Below are positions 47,864 through 56,892 of a stretch of DNA of 64,000 bases, piece by piece. The stretch is from Tritrichomonas musculus (lineage: Eukaryota; Parabasalia; Tritrichomonadida; Tritrichomonadidae), in contig JAPFFF010000006.1 of assembly GCA_039105265.1 (NCBI GenBank), positions 4,836,001-4,900,000 on the forward strand, read 5' to 3'. Both the position numbers and the translations under genes were made by a program. Every line of letters begins with the position of its first letter. Position 1 is the stretch's first letter. Below the pieces are notes generated by a model, which did not search any database, was not told the DNA's origin, and saw only the letters and a program-made list of their open reading frames with translations.

Positions 47864-48082
47864 TTTTTATAATATGTGATTCCAAAAATTTTATATTATA
47901 TCAAATAAAAGTTGTCGTTTAACTGATGAATAAAATCTGTTTAGAATAAGCATTTTTTAATTTCTGAGTTAGATAAACGTTCAAAAAATCTATATAAAAT
48001 TTTCAGAAATAATTTCTTATTGATTTAAACTTTCCTCAACTTTTTGAATTATATTTGAAATGTGATTTTAAAATCTAATAGT

Positions 48083-48418
48083 ATGAAATTCGGATTTCTC
48101 TTTTTATTCATCTTCTCAATTTACTCTATCAAAGACAATATCGCAGACGAATCATCACCCACAGCTGAACCATCACCAACACCTGCAGGCCATCCTCCTT
48201 CAGCTCTTGTTGTTTGGCTAACGTCTATAGCTGGTGTAGTGATTATTGGGTGCACAGTTTTAGTTCTTTGCTTAAAGAAACAACCAGATGATATGCTTTT
48301 CGACACACCCAAAGATCATTTGAACAACATTGCAACTCTAAATACAATACAATCATTTAATGATAATGATGCTATTAACACGCCTTTGATGTTTACCCCA
48401 GAAGGGTCATTGAATTAA
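48083..48418 (+). CDS. Small single-pass membrane protein, 111 aa
   Basis: It starts at the ATG at 48083, the first in this frame. Residues 1-17 (MKFGFLFLFIFSIYSIK) look like a signal peptide. A short Ser/Pro/Thr-rich outer segment follows (SSPTAEPSPTPAGHPPS), then one membrane helix (ALVVWLTSIAGVVIIGCTVL) and a cytoplasmic tail of about 45 residues. Short type I membrane proteins of this layout are common in trichomonads. No known family is recognised. Confidence 0.65.
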   Translation: MKFGFLFLFIFSIYSIKDNIADESSPTAEPSPTPAGHPPSALVVWLTSIAGVVIIGCTVLVLCLKKQPDDMLFDTPKDHLNNIATLNTIQSFNDNDAINTPLMFTPEGSLN

Positions 48419-49087
48419 CATCTCAACTTTATATAAAATTAGATTATATTATAATTTTTCATCATGTAATTTTTTCTTCGTTGAATTTACTTTTCATATC
48501 AAACATACAGATTTTTTCATTAAAACATACATATCAAACATACTGATTGTGGATTCATTAATTAAGGACAATATATGTTCTCACTGATTGATAGTGTCTT
48601 TATACATTTTAAGTAGCATTCCAAGTAATAGTATAAAGCTTGATAATGAGAATGAAGTTTGCTCAATTTGCGTAAATATGAAAAATGAAGAAATACTATC
48701 TTATCCGATCTTCATGCATCGAACATAGTTCACACTCAATTTCGACAAGACGGCGCTTTCAAAATCAAAAGAAAATGAAACAAGCGTTTCAGATGAAATC
48801 AGTGAAAATGAATCAAATGTTACAGATGACATTTATGATGTTTTTTGAAATCATTGTATGAGATGATTCAAAAAAGCACTCAAAAAATTTCTATCATCAG
48901 AAAAAGTTATATAATTATTATTTTATTACCATCACCACCTGCACTCAAGTTAATTATTTACGTTAAATTAGCCCAGATAAATATTGAACGCTCATTGAAG
49001 AAATATCAAAATAAAATAGAATTTTTATTACTTTTATTAATAATTTATAACAGATTAAATCAACAATTTCAATCAAAAATTAAAAAA
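48419..49087. other. Intergenic, possible gene relic
   Basis: AT-rich. One plus-strand frame at about 48639-48848 reads as protein-like sequence (NEVCSICVNMKNEEILSYP, later SKENETSVSDEISENESN) but lacks a start codon and contains a stop. It could be the remains of a gene; support is weak. Confidence 0.3.
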
Positions 49088-50401
49088 TTATATTACAATT
49101 TCAGCAGGAGGCGGTGCCTTGCCTCCATATTCTGCATCTACTATCGCTTTTTTTGGAGTTATGTACTTTGCATAAATCTCATCAAATTCTTCCTTATCTA
49201 TACCAGACCAATCAACTTTATTTTCTAATTCGACCATAATTTTATATATAAATGCGATTATATTTAAATTCGTGTTTGTTTCTAAATTTTGTTTGGCAAA
49301 TGGAATAAACTTACTAATAACTTCATTTCTTAACTCAGGGCTAAGTTGTGAGTAATGAATTATAAAGTTTGAAGCAACAATCAATGCAAAAGAATGACTT
49401 TGGTATTGATTCAAAATGTGGAAAGTAAAGTCAAGAAGAATTGATAACGGAAAAGCTTTCTTATCCTTAGATAATGTGAATATTTTAATGAGGATTTGAT
49501 AGCTTAATAGGAAAAGTTCTGTTATTTTACCGATATTATTTAAATTTTTTTCTATTTCGGCTCTGTTGTCATCACTTTCCAAATCAAAATTAATATCCGT
49601 TTGCTCAAAAACTATTTTCGTGAGATGATTAATTACATCGGAAACAAATGGAACTGATACTTCATTACAAAGATCGAGTATCATTTGAGCATGAGAAATT
49701 TTGACGAATTCTGGCATTTCATGCTTGCAAGGTTGGATTATCAAAGATAATTTTGATGGTGTAAGAAAACGAGGCAGAACTTCTTCGTGCTGCGCGTATT
49801 TATCTATCAATGAATATAATCCATATAAAAATTCAGGATTGTTTTGCTCTTTTGAATATTCATTTTGTACTGTATCTATTAAGCGTTCATCAAATTCAAG
49901 ATCGTTTAACCATTGAATAAATTTTTTCCCATACATGGGATGATCTGCACAGTCTATAAAAAATCCGATTACATCCTGATCGTCTAAAAAACGGACAAGC
50001 TCGGTTATAAAATAAAATTGATCTGATGATTGAGTATAATCGACGATGAAACATCTCTCGAAAATACCAATAAGACGATCAATTATACTATGATCTGTGC
50101 CATCATCAAACATATATTTCTCAGCAAACTTTGTAATTACTTTCCTGGATATCATTGATATTAGCAAATCTGAGTTATCGCCACAAACAATATCATAAGC
50201 CCTTGTTCTAAGCATTCTGTCTGGTGAATTCAACGAAATATCTAGCATTTCATCTGATTTTGAAATGAGAAATTGAATTAGGGATGGCATACCTTGATTA
50301 AAAAAAAAGGAAAGACAATCAATCTTCAAAACTTGTTCGAGGCTTGTATTTGGATTATCAACCAATCCTTTAATATTTTTTAATAATTCCGTGTAATTCA
50401 T
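49088..50401 (-). CDS. Helical-repeat protein, SAPS/PP6 regulatory subunit-like, 437 aa
   Basis: All-helical armadillo-like sequence. Order and spacing resemble the SAPS domain of Sit4/PP6-associated proteins: LKIDCLSFFFNQGMPSLIQF, then RAYDIVCGDNSDLLISMI, then FITELVRFLDDQDVIGFFID. SAPS proteins target PP6-type phosphatases, so a phosphatase-scaffold role is likely if the match is right. It ends in a short proline/alanine tail. On the minus strand TCATTT lies about 9 bp before the ATG and fits the trichomonad initiator consensus TCAYTW. An untyped HEAT/armadillo protein is the alternative. Confidence 0.6.
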   Translation of the reverse strand: MNYTELLKNIKGLVDNPNTSLEQVLKIDCLSFFFNQGMPSLIQFLISKSDEMLDISLNSPDRMLRTRAYDIVCGDNSDLLISMISRKVITKFAEKYMFDDGTDHSIIDRLIGIFERCFIVDYTQSSDQFYFITELVRFLDDQDVIGFFIDCADHPMYGKKFIQWLNDLEFDERLIDTVQNEYSKEQNNPEFLYGLYSLIDKYAQHEEVLPRFLTPSKLSLIIQPCKHEMPEFVKISHAQMILDLCNEVSVPFVSDVINHLTKIVFEQTDINFDLESDDNRAEIEKNLNNIGKITELFLLSYQILIKIFTLSKDKKAFPLSILLDFTFHILNQYQSHSFALIVASNFIIHYSQLSPELRNEVISKFIPFAKQNLETNTNLNIIAFIYKIMVELENKVDWSGIDKEEFDEIYAKYITPKKAIVDAEYGGKAPPPAEIVI

Positions 50402-50871
50402 TTTAAAAATGAGATTAAAAAATTGGATAAAATATTAAAATTTGATAAAAATAAACAAATAAACTATTGAAAATATAATTATATTCAGTAGATTATATAC
50501 AACATACACAATTAAAGTAATCATTTGAATAAATGGCAATATCTTTTTTATTAAAAAATAAAGAATGATCATTTAAAGAGAAAACATAACATTCTTAAAT
50601 AAGTTAAACTATATTTCTTTAAAATTTAAATAATTGATTTTTATTGACTAAGATAAATTCAGATAAATTTCTTGTTATAAAAAAAATTTTCTTAGCTTAT
50701 CTCCATTCAAATTAATACAAAAAATTATGATTCATAAACAATGAATTAAAATGAACGTATCCACGTTTGTTTTTCTTTTTCATCTGTATTCTTTTCCTTG
50801 GTATATACTTAGTGAAAATTTTTTCTAGGGAGGAATAATAATTATTTGTAATCTTTTTACATTAATTCCAT
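50402..50871. other. Intergenic, no gene seen
   Basis: AT-rich sequence downstream of the BET-like gene and upstream of the SAPS-like gene, both on the minus strand. Nothing recognisable apart from the initiator-like TCATTT close to 50410. Confidence 0.5.
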
Positions 50872-51582
50872 TTAGAGAGCATGGTCTTGATCATTTTCCT
50901 TTATTCGACTTCTCATGAAATCATATATCTTACATCGAGTTGGCATTGACAAAGTACATAAATCAATATCGAGTAATCCATTCTGCGGTTCAACACTGTT
51001 TACATCCAACCTAATTATATTTAACAATGAATGAATATCGTTCGGATCTTGAAGTTCGAGTGAATTTTTTTTTATAAATTCGATTTGTGGAAGCCCTATC
51101 TTTTTGGTAGTGTATTCAATTTGCGGGATTGTAGTTGGAAAATATTTCCGTGCTGCTGGTGGAGAAGTTTGAAGCAAAGAATCAATTTTTAATTTATAAG
51201 CCATTATTGTTTTACTCCAACTTCTTAAACTTGTAAGATTTAGACGCCTACTTTTTTTCATAAATCTTTGAACAAAGTCATAACATATTGCAAATTCACT
51301 AGGTCGTTTGTGAACCTTGAATCCAGTTGTTAATAATAATTTCATATCTAGTACCCAATCTTTTAATTGAGTATAAACACCATTGTTAATATTATCCAAA
51401 ATAATTTGAAAAGAAAGAACTTTACCTTGATCAACTATTTTACATTCCCTTGGCTCTTCAAATAAATAAGAACATGGATAACCTCGCAATTCAGTAACAA
51501 TTGATGCGCAAACATCTTTATGGTACTTCCATTTGGCTTCACCATTTTCTAAAATTTCTGGATCGATTGAAGGCTTAGACAT
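50872..51582 (-). CDS. BET-like protein: degenerate bromodomain plus NET domain, 236 aa
   Basis: Residues about 20-115 have a bromodomain-like helix pattern (ASIVTELRGYPCSYLFEEP; ILDNINNGVYTQLKDWVLDMKLLL; FAICYDFVQRFMKKSRRL). Residues about 181-225 (IHSLLNIIRLDVNSVEPQNG then LDIDLCTLSMPTRCKIYDFM) match the NET/ET domain pattern of BET proteins, where an IEIDFETL-type segment precedes the last helix. BET proteins read acetylated histones and recruit partners through the ET domain. This one is very short, with a single weak bromodomain, so acetyl-lysine binding is uncertain. Confidence 0.65.
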   Translation of the reverse strand: MSKPSIDPEILENGEAKWKYHKDVCASIVTELRGYPCSYLFEEPRECKIVDQGKVLSFQIILDNINNGVYTQLKDWVLDMKLLLTTGFKVHKRPSEFAICYDFVQRFMKKSRRLNLTSLRSWSKTIMAYKLKIDSLLQTSPPAARKYFPTTIPQIEYTTKKIGLPQIEFIKKNSLELQDPNDIHSLLNIIRLDVNSVEPQNGLLDIDLCTLSMPTRCKIYDFMRSRIKENDQDHAL

Positions 51583-51789
51583 TTGAGATTTTATCTCGTT
51601 AGATATTTTTGACCTTTTTTTGAAATTTAAGAGGCGAAATATATTTTAAAACCTCGATTTTACATACGAATTTATATTATGGAATATATTATCCGGAATA
51701 TATGTTTATTTAACATGTATAATATATGAAATCTTTAATAAAACAAACTAGAAAGAGATGCCGTGAAAAAAATAAATTGAGATTTTTTT

Positions 51790-52359
51790 TCAACAACAAG
51801 AATTCGATTTTGCTGGCGATATTGGTTCCAAAATAACGGCTTTGGAAGGTTGAGGAGGAAATGTCGTACTTAAAGTATCTGCGATACTCTTGAAAACTTC
51901 ATTAATATTATGACCTGTCTTTGCAGAACAAAAAAAGTGCGTGTATCCATGCTGTTTGCACCAATCTAAAACTTCTGTTGGCTCTTGTGATACTAAATCT
52001 GTTTTGTTTCCAAGAACATAAATAATCGCATTTTTTTCAGCTTCAAGCATTCGTTCAGTCCATGACTGAACTTCAGTAAGAGCAGTAGATGATGTTAAAT
52101 CATATACTACCACGGCTAAAACAGTTGAACGGAAATATAAGGCACTGAGAGCTTGATAAACTTCTTGACCAGCTGTATCCCAAATATGAATTTTAACTTC
52201 ATGTTCTCCTGAATAAAGCGTGTGAGAAATAAAATCGGCTGCAATTGTTGGATGAATCAACTGGTCAAAACGGCCAGAGCAATAACGTGATATAATACTT
52301 GTTTTTCCTGCTTGAGTATTTCCACAGAAGACTACTTTGAAGACATTTTGCCTGTCCAT
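51790..52359 (-). CDS. Rab-family small GTPase, 189 aa
   Basis: A membrane-traffic GTPase. Nucleotide-binding motifs are GNTQAGKT (13-20), switch I Thr38 in HPTIAADF, DTAGQE (61-66), NKTD (118-121) and SAK (145-147). The C-terminus ends NSCC, a double-cysteine geranylgeranylation signal. The P-loop (GNTQAGKT) differs from the common GDSGVGKS form, but the key lysine and threonine are present. Parts of the switch regions resemble the Rab5/Rab21 group, but I would not assign a subfamily. Confidence 0.93.
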   Translation of the reverse strand: MDRQNVFKVVFCGNTQAGKTSIISRYCSGRFDQLIHPTIAADFISHTLYSGEHEVKIHIWDTAGQEVYQALSALYFRSTVLAVVVYDLTSSTALTEVQSWTERMLEAEKNAIIYVLGNKTDLVSQEPTEVLDWCKQHGYTHFFCSAKTGHNINEVFKSIADTLSTTFPPQPSKAVILEPISPAKSNSCC

Positions 52360-52605
52360 TTTCTAAATTTTCGGAAATAGAAATTGAAAAGCTATTGAAA
52401 ATTGATAATAAGATAAAAATCAACAAATATAAAAATAACATTAAAACCATGGGAAAATTTATATAAATACATTAATCTAAACAGGTTACTGTTCGTTTCG
52501 CAAAAAAGAATATTCATATGAACTCAAGATATTAATAGATATCATAAAAAAAAAATTATCTATTTACAAACAACTAATATATAAATTCTATGTAAAACAC
52601 CATTT

Positions 52606-55600
52606 CTATTGTTCATTACCTTTTGCTTTCTCAGAATTTGAAATCAAATCAATTGAATCATGCACTTCAGTTTTTTCTTTGTTACTTGGTGGATTTGAAA
52701 TACCAATTTGATTTTGCATTTTACTTTTCTTATTTTTAACTTTATTTTGATTCTGATCTTGGAATCTATTTCGATTTGAGAAATGATTCATGTTATGCTT
52801 ATTAAGATTTGTGATCTTGTTTGCATTTTGGTGATTGCCATGTTGATAAGTATGATTATTTCTTTGATGAGGAGGATAATTGATCTGTGGGACGAATTGA
52901 TGCCGCTGGTTTAGATTGAATCTATCACTACAATCATAATCATTATTATAATTTTGTTGATGTGGATATCCATACTGCTGACAATATGGATGTACATAGT
53001 TTGGTAGAAATTGCTGAGGATAATTTGGAAGATTATATTTCTGCTGCTGCGAATAGTGGGGCGGAGCATATTGATGCTGCCGATTACAAGGATAATTTGA
53101 AAAATTATATGTCTGTTTTTGCCGATCTTGAAGATTATCTTGCTTTGGCTGTTCATTAATGATATCATTTGTTTCTTGATTTTGATGCATCTGGTCGACT
53201 TTTGAATTTTGCTTTTGCTTTTGTTTTTGCTTTTGCCTTTGATATTTGTAATTAAAATATTTCTTTTTCTTTTGATTATTCAAATGATTTGGATCTTGAA
53301 TAGGCAATTTTTGTTTGTCATTGCTAGTAGATGAATTTTGGTTTTGAGTTTGCTGCTTTTTCCCTTTGTTTTTCTTCTTATTTTTCTTCTTTTTAATTTG
53401 TTCTCCTGGATTGCTATTATTATTTTGAAAATTATTACTAAATTTTTCACCATCTTTAACTTTTTCGTTAGTGCTGCTTTTATTATTAATGGTGCTTTGG
53501 ATTTTGCTACTTTGATTAATATTGTTATTTTGATTATTATCTTTACTTTGATTATTTTTTTCACTTTGATTATTATTTTCACTTTGATTATTATTGTTAC
53601 TTTGATTATTATTGTTACTTTGATTATTATTGTTACTTTGATTATTATTGTTACTTTGATTATTATTGTTACTTTGATTATTATTGTTACTTTGATTATT
53701 ATTGTTATTTAGATTATTATTATTTAGATTATTATTATTTAGATTATTATTATTTAGATTATTATTATTTAGATTATTATTGTTATTTTGAATAATATTG
53801 TTATTTTGATTATCATTGCTACTTTGATTATTATCGTTACTTTGATTATTATCGTTACTTTGATCATCATTGTTATTTTGATTATTATTGTTAACTTGAA
53901 GATTATAATTTAATTGATTATCTTGATCCTGTTGTTGAAATTCATCATTTGGCTGGCCATTTTGATTTGAACGAATATAAGGCTCACCATGCTGAATTAA
54001 ATTATGATTACTATCAATATTTTTTTGATCATCATTTTTGTCAGTATCATTATTATTCGACTGATCATTATTTTCTTTTTGCTTTTTCTTTCTTTTCCTT
54101 TTCCTTTTCCTCTTCTTGGCTTTTGGAATGCTTTGGTCATTTTCATTTTCATTGGAGCAAGACAACTGATTGTCTGAAGACTTGTCATAAGATGATAGAA
54201 AATTGAGTTCTTTTTGTTGATGTTGATGTTGTTGTTGTTGCTGTTGCTGATATGGAATGAAATTTCGTGGCTTAGTATCAGAATATTGAGGATACTGAAC
54301 TATATATTGCGGCTCGATTACTGAATGTTGATAAAACTGCTCACATGGTTGATTTTGGTACTGCTGGTATTGATATGAAAAGTTATTAAATCGTTGATAT
54401 GATTGCTGGGGATATTGCTGCGGAAATTGTATGAAAGGTGGATATTGGGATGAGTAAGGAGGAAGAGATACTTGCGAAGGTGGAGGCATTTGCGAATGCG
54501 GGGGAGGGGGAGGAGGATTTTGCTCAGATTCTGGTAAGTCGTCTTCTTCAAAAATAGGTGCTACATGCGATGCATGGTCAGTTGTAGTATTTAACGAATT
54601 AGTTTGTATTTGCAATGTATTAATCGGATTTTGGGGAATGAAATTAGCTTGTTGATCATGTTGCTGCTCTTTTTCCGGAATCTGCTTTTTAATTTCTTTT
54701 TTCTTCTTTCTTTTCTGCTTTTTCTTTTGCTTTTCTTTACGAAGCAATGCAAGATTACTCTTTTGCCGTTTTATTGGGTTAATAGGAGGTGGAATAATCT
54801 CTTTGAGAAGATCAAGTGGTGGTGGTGGAACTTGTGGCAAATGGTCAGACCATAAGTTGTTAAATCCATCAATCGGGCCAGCAAGTTCTTTCATTAATTC
54901 AATTGAAGGTGGAGGACACATCTCATCAATTTCTCTGAAATCTTCAATAGGGGCTATAAAAAATTCATTCATTCGTGTTTGGAGGTCATCTATTTGCGTT
55001 GCTATTGGAGGAGGATGCGTAACTATTTCACTTTCCCGCACATATTTAGAAACAAGCTGATAAGCTTCATCCATTTCAACTAAGTCACGGTAAGGTAAAA
55101 TGGCTCCATACCATGCTAATACAGGCAGGGATACAACTGGGAGGCCGAGTTCTTCAAATGTGACACGAACAGCTGCTTGAGCAATGATATCTGGTGGATA
55201 TTCATAAAACACCGTATCAATTTGTAGATCAGTAAGTAGATTATAAGTTGCATCATAAATTTCATCAGTAAAAGAATCAAATAAATTCGGATCATCTTGT
55301 GGAATATGCCAATGAATAATAACACGTGCAAAGTGATAAGCACATGGATAAGGCAACTGAATTTTAAAGCAAAAGTCAAGGCGATAAATGATGTCATTTT
55401 CAGCAGATATAAGATTTTTTAGAATAACTGTATTGACACCATCAAATACAGGAAGCCGCGTAATTGCTGGAAGAACAGTGATTATGTTTTGATCATGCGT
55501 TGCTTGTTCTAAAGCGGAAATAATTACTTTAAGAGGACGCAATTTGTCATATATTTTTGTAGAAAGATGAAGAGAGGCCACAATAAAATAAACAATTGTC

Positions 55601-55773
55601 GGATCATCTTCAGTTAAGCCAGAATAAGTTTTTTGAAAATAGTATATTGCTGATGCACGTGCAGGCGGATTTTTCAAGTCTATTTGACGGCATATAAAAC
55701 GACGAAGATTAATAGCAGCCAATATAATATTAGTGGGCACATTTAGTTGCTTTTGACGCTTTTTTTTTAACAT
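52606..55773 (-). CDS. Cyclin with long Q/N-rich tail, 1055 aa
   Basis: It starts at the ATG at 55773 (MLKKKRQKQLN); the frame continues upstream without an ATG. Residues about 15-230 form a cyclin fold (RASAIYYFQKTYSG, VYFIVASLHLSTKIYDKLRP, ENDIIYRLDFCFKIQLPYP, DIIAQAAVRVTFEELGLP), closest in layout to transcription-type cyclins (L/K/T group). The remaining 800 or so residues are low complexity: a Pro-rich stretch, Tyr/Gln-rich stretches, Lys-rich blocks (KKRKRKRKKKQK) and a long Asn/Gln/Ser repeat. It would partner a CDK; the tail may drive condensates or nuclear localisation, which is inference. Confidence 0.85.
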   Translation of the reverse strand: MLKKKRQKQLNVPTNIILAAINLRRFICRQIDLKNPPARASAIYYFQKTYSGLTEDDPTIVYFIVASLHLSTKIYDKLRPLKVIISALEQATHDQNIITVLPAITRLPVFDGVNTVILKNLISAENDIIYRLDFCFKIQLPYPCAYHFARVIIHWHIPQDDPNLFDSFTDEIYDATYNLLTDLQIDTVFYEYPPDIIAQAAVRVTFEELGLPVVSLPVLAWYGAILPYRDLVEMDEAYQLVSKYVRESEIVTHPPPIATQIDDLQTRMNEFFIAPIEDFREIDEMCPPPSIELMKELAGPIDGFNNLWSDHLPQVPPPPLDLLKEIIPPPINPIKRQKSNLALLRKEKQKKKQKRKKKKEIKKQIPEKEQQHDQQANFIPQNPINTLQIQTNSLNTTTDHASHVAPIFEEDDLPESEQNPPPPPPHSQMPPPSQVSLPPYSSQYPPFIQFPQQYPQQSYQRFNNFSYQYQQYQNQPCEQFYQHSVIEPQYIVQYPQYSDTKPRNFIPYQQQQQQQHQHQQKELNFLSSYDKSSDNQLSCSNENENDQSIPKAKKRKRKRKRKKKQKENNDQSNNNDTDKNDDQKNIDSNHNLIQHGEPYIRSNQNGQPNDEFQQQDQDNQLNYNLQVNNNNQNNNDDQSNDNNQSNDNNQSSNDNQNNNIIQNNNNNLNNNNLNNNNLNNNNLNNNNLNNNNNQSNNNNQSNNNNQSNNNNQSNNNNQSNNNNQSNNNNQSENNNQSEKNNQSKDNNQNNNINQSSKIQSTINNKSSTNEKVKDGEKFSNNFQNNNSNPGEQIKKKKNKKKNKGKKQQTQNQNSSTSNDKQKLPIQDPNHLNNQKKKKYFNYKYQRQKQKQKQKQNSKVDQMHQNQETNDIINEQPKQDNLQDRQKQTYNFSNYPCNRQHQYAPPHYSQQQKYNLPNYPQQFLPNYVHPYCQQYGYPHQQNYNNDYDCSDRFNLNQRHQFVPQINYPPHQRNNHTYQHGNHQNANKITNLNKHNMNHFSNRNRFQDQNQNKVKNKKSKMQNQIGISNPPSNKEKTEVHDSIDLISNSEKAKGNEQ
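53560..53910 (-). repeat. Coding 18-bp and 15-bp tandem repeats in the cyclin gene
   Basis: Plus-strand units TGTTACTTTGATTATTAT (18 bp, about 53586-53705, encoding NNNNQS on the minus strand) and TATTTAGATTATTAT (15 bp, about 53706-53780, encoding NNNLN). The units are nearly identical, so length variation between strains is likely. Confidence 0.9.
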
Positions 55774-56095
55774 AGATCCATCTACCACTTTTCAGAAGTT
55801 ATGAACATTAAATTTAATTTTCTGAAGTTTTTTTCAATGTAATAAAACATCAACTTAAGCCTTAACTAAGTTCTTTAAACATAATTATTCAACATTAATT
55901 TAGTGAAAGCATACTACTGCTTTCAAATATTTTTTGAATAAAATATTGGTAAAATTCTGAAAATAGAAAATAAATTTCAAGTTTTTTATTGAGAAAAATA
56001 ATGCAGTTTTTCTTTTCCACATTAAAAGGAAAATGAATAAAAATGATTTAAATATATCTAAATAAAAAATTCGTTTATAAATACAACAAAACAAA
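55774..56095. other. Intergenic, no gene seen
   Basis: AT-rich spacer between two minus-strand genes; it should contain the cyclin promoter. Nothing recognised. Confidence 0.5.
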
Positions 56096-56503
56096 TTAAA
56101 AGTCATCAGAATCCAAATCTAATCCTGGAAAATGACGTATCTGATTTTCTAAAAGGGATAATTTTTCTCTTAAATGAGCTTTTTTAAGTTCATAATTTGC
56201 ATTCATATCAAGAAGAATTTCGATTTGGGCGTTTAGAATTTTATTTTCTTGTGCCATTTCCTTTTCTTGTTTTGAATCAAGTTTTATCATTTCAGGGTGA
56301 TAATCTGTACCTAAGTTAATCCAAAACCCGTCTTCCCACTTAAGATGAACATCATCTAAATTTAATAATAAAGGTGATAGTGGATCTGGAAGATTTTCAA
56401 AATAAAAATAATCTTTATTTTTTCCTGGACGAAAGTATCTGTCGAAAAATCCTGGTCTTGTCCAACGTCTTGCGGGAACTGTAGGCTTCTCTTCCGATGA
56501 CAT
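56096..56503 (-). CDS. CBY1: Chibby-like basal body protein, 135 aa
   Basis: It starts at the ATG at 56503 (MSSEEKPTVPARRW); the frame extends upstream without an ATG. The core matches the Chibby family: LNLDDVHLKWEDGFWINLGT (residues 47-66, compare LKFENGQWI in animals), then a coiled coil with KEMAQENKILNAQIEILLDM (81-100) and a further helix. Animal Chibby works at the distal centriole/ciliary base. The size fits (about 126 aa in animals). The N-terminal basic, aromatic segment (RRWTRPGFFDRYFRPGKNK) is less conserved. Confidence 0.8.
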   Translation of the reverse strand: MSSEEKPTVPARRWTRPGFFDRYFRPGKNKDYFYFENLPDPLSPLLLNLDDVHLKWEDGFWINLGTDYHPEMIKLDSKQEKEMAQENKILNAQIEILLDMNANYELKKAHLREKLSLLENQIRHFPGLDLDSDDF

Positions 56504-56892
56504 AAAATTTTTTTTTATAATAAATAACGTACACAAAACCCTCAGAAATCTATAAATACTGATTTTAATTTTATTTTTGCTTCACATGATTATTTTTACC
56601 AAATAACCACATTAAAACTTTCCTTTTTTTCGTAAAATAAACATTTCAAGTATCATAATCATATTATCAATTTTGATATAATGATTAACATTTAATTATT
56701 AATCATAATTCAGTGGTATCTCAATAATCAATTCTTAAAATTATTATTACTCGCATTTCCATTTTTATTATAATGCTTGGTCACAAACCATTATCTTTTT
56801 TTATATAGGATTGAAATATGAATTCAATTTTCATAGAAATTTAAATAAAAATTTAGTAAACGTTAATTAAAAAAAATAACGTTTTAAGATTA
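56504..56892. other. Divergent intergenic region, Chibby-like and dynein genes
   Basis: An AT-rich spacer between two divergently transcribed flagellar genes. AACGTTTTAAGATTA lies directly before the dynein ATG. No reading frame seen. Confidence 0.5.

Noticed and set aside
53338-53712. 124-codon plus-strand Ile/Val-rich frame
   Set aside because: It is the opposite strand of the Asn/Gln repeat of the cyclin gene; the repeated hydrophobic codons are a shadow.
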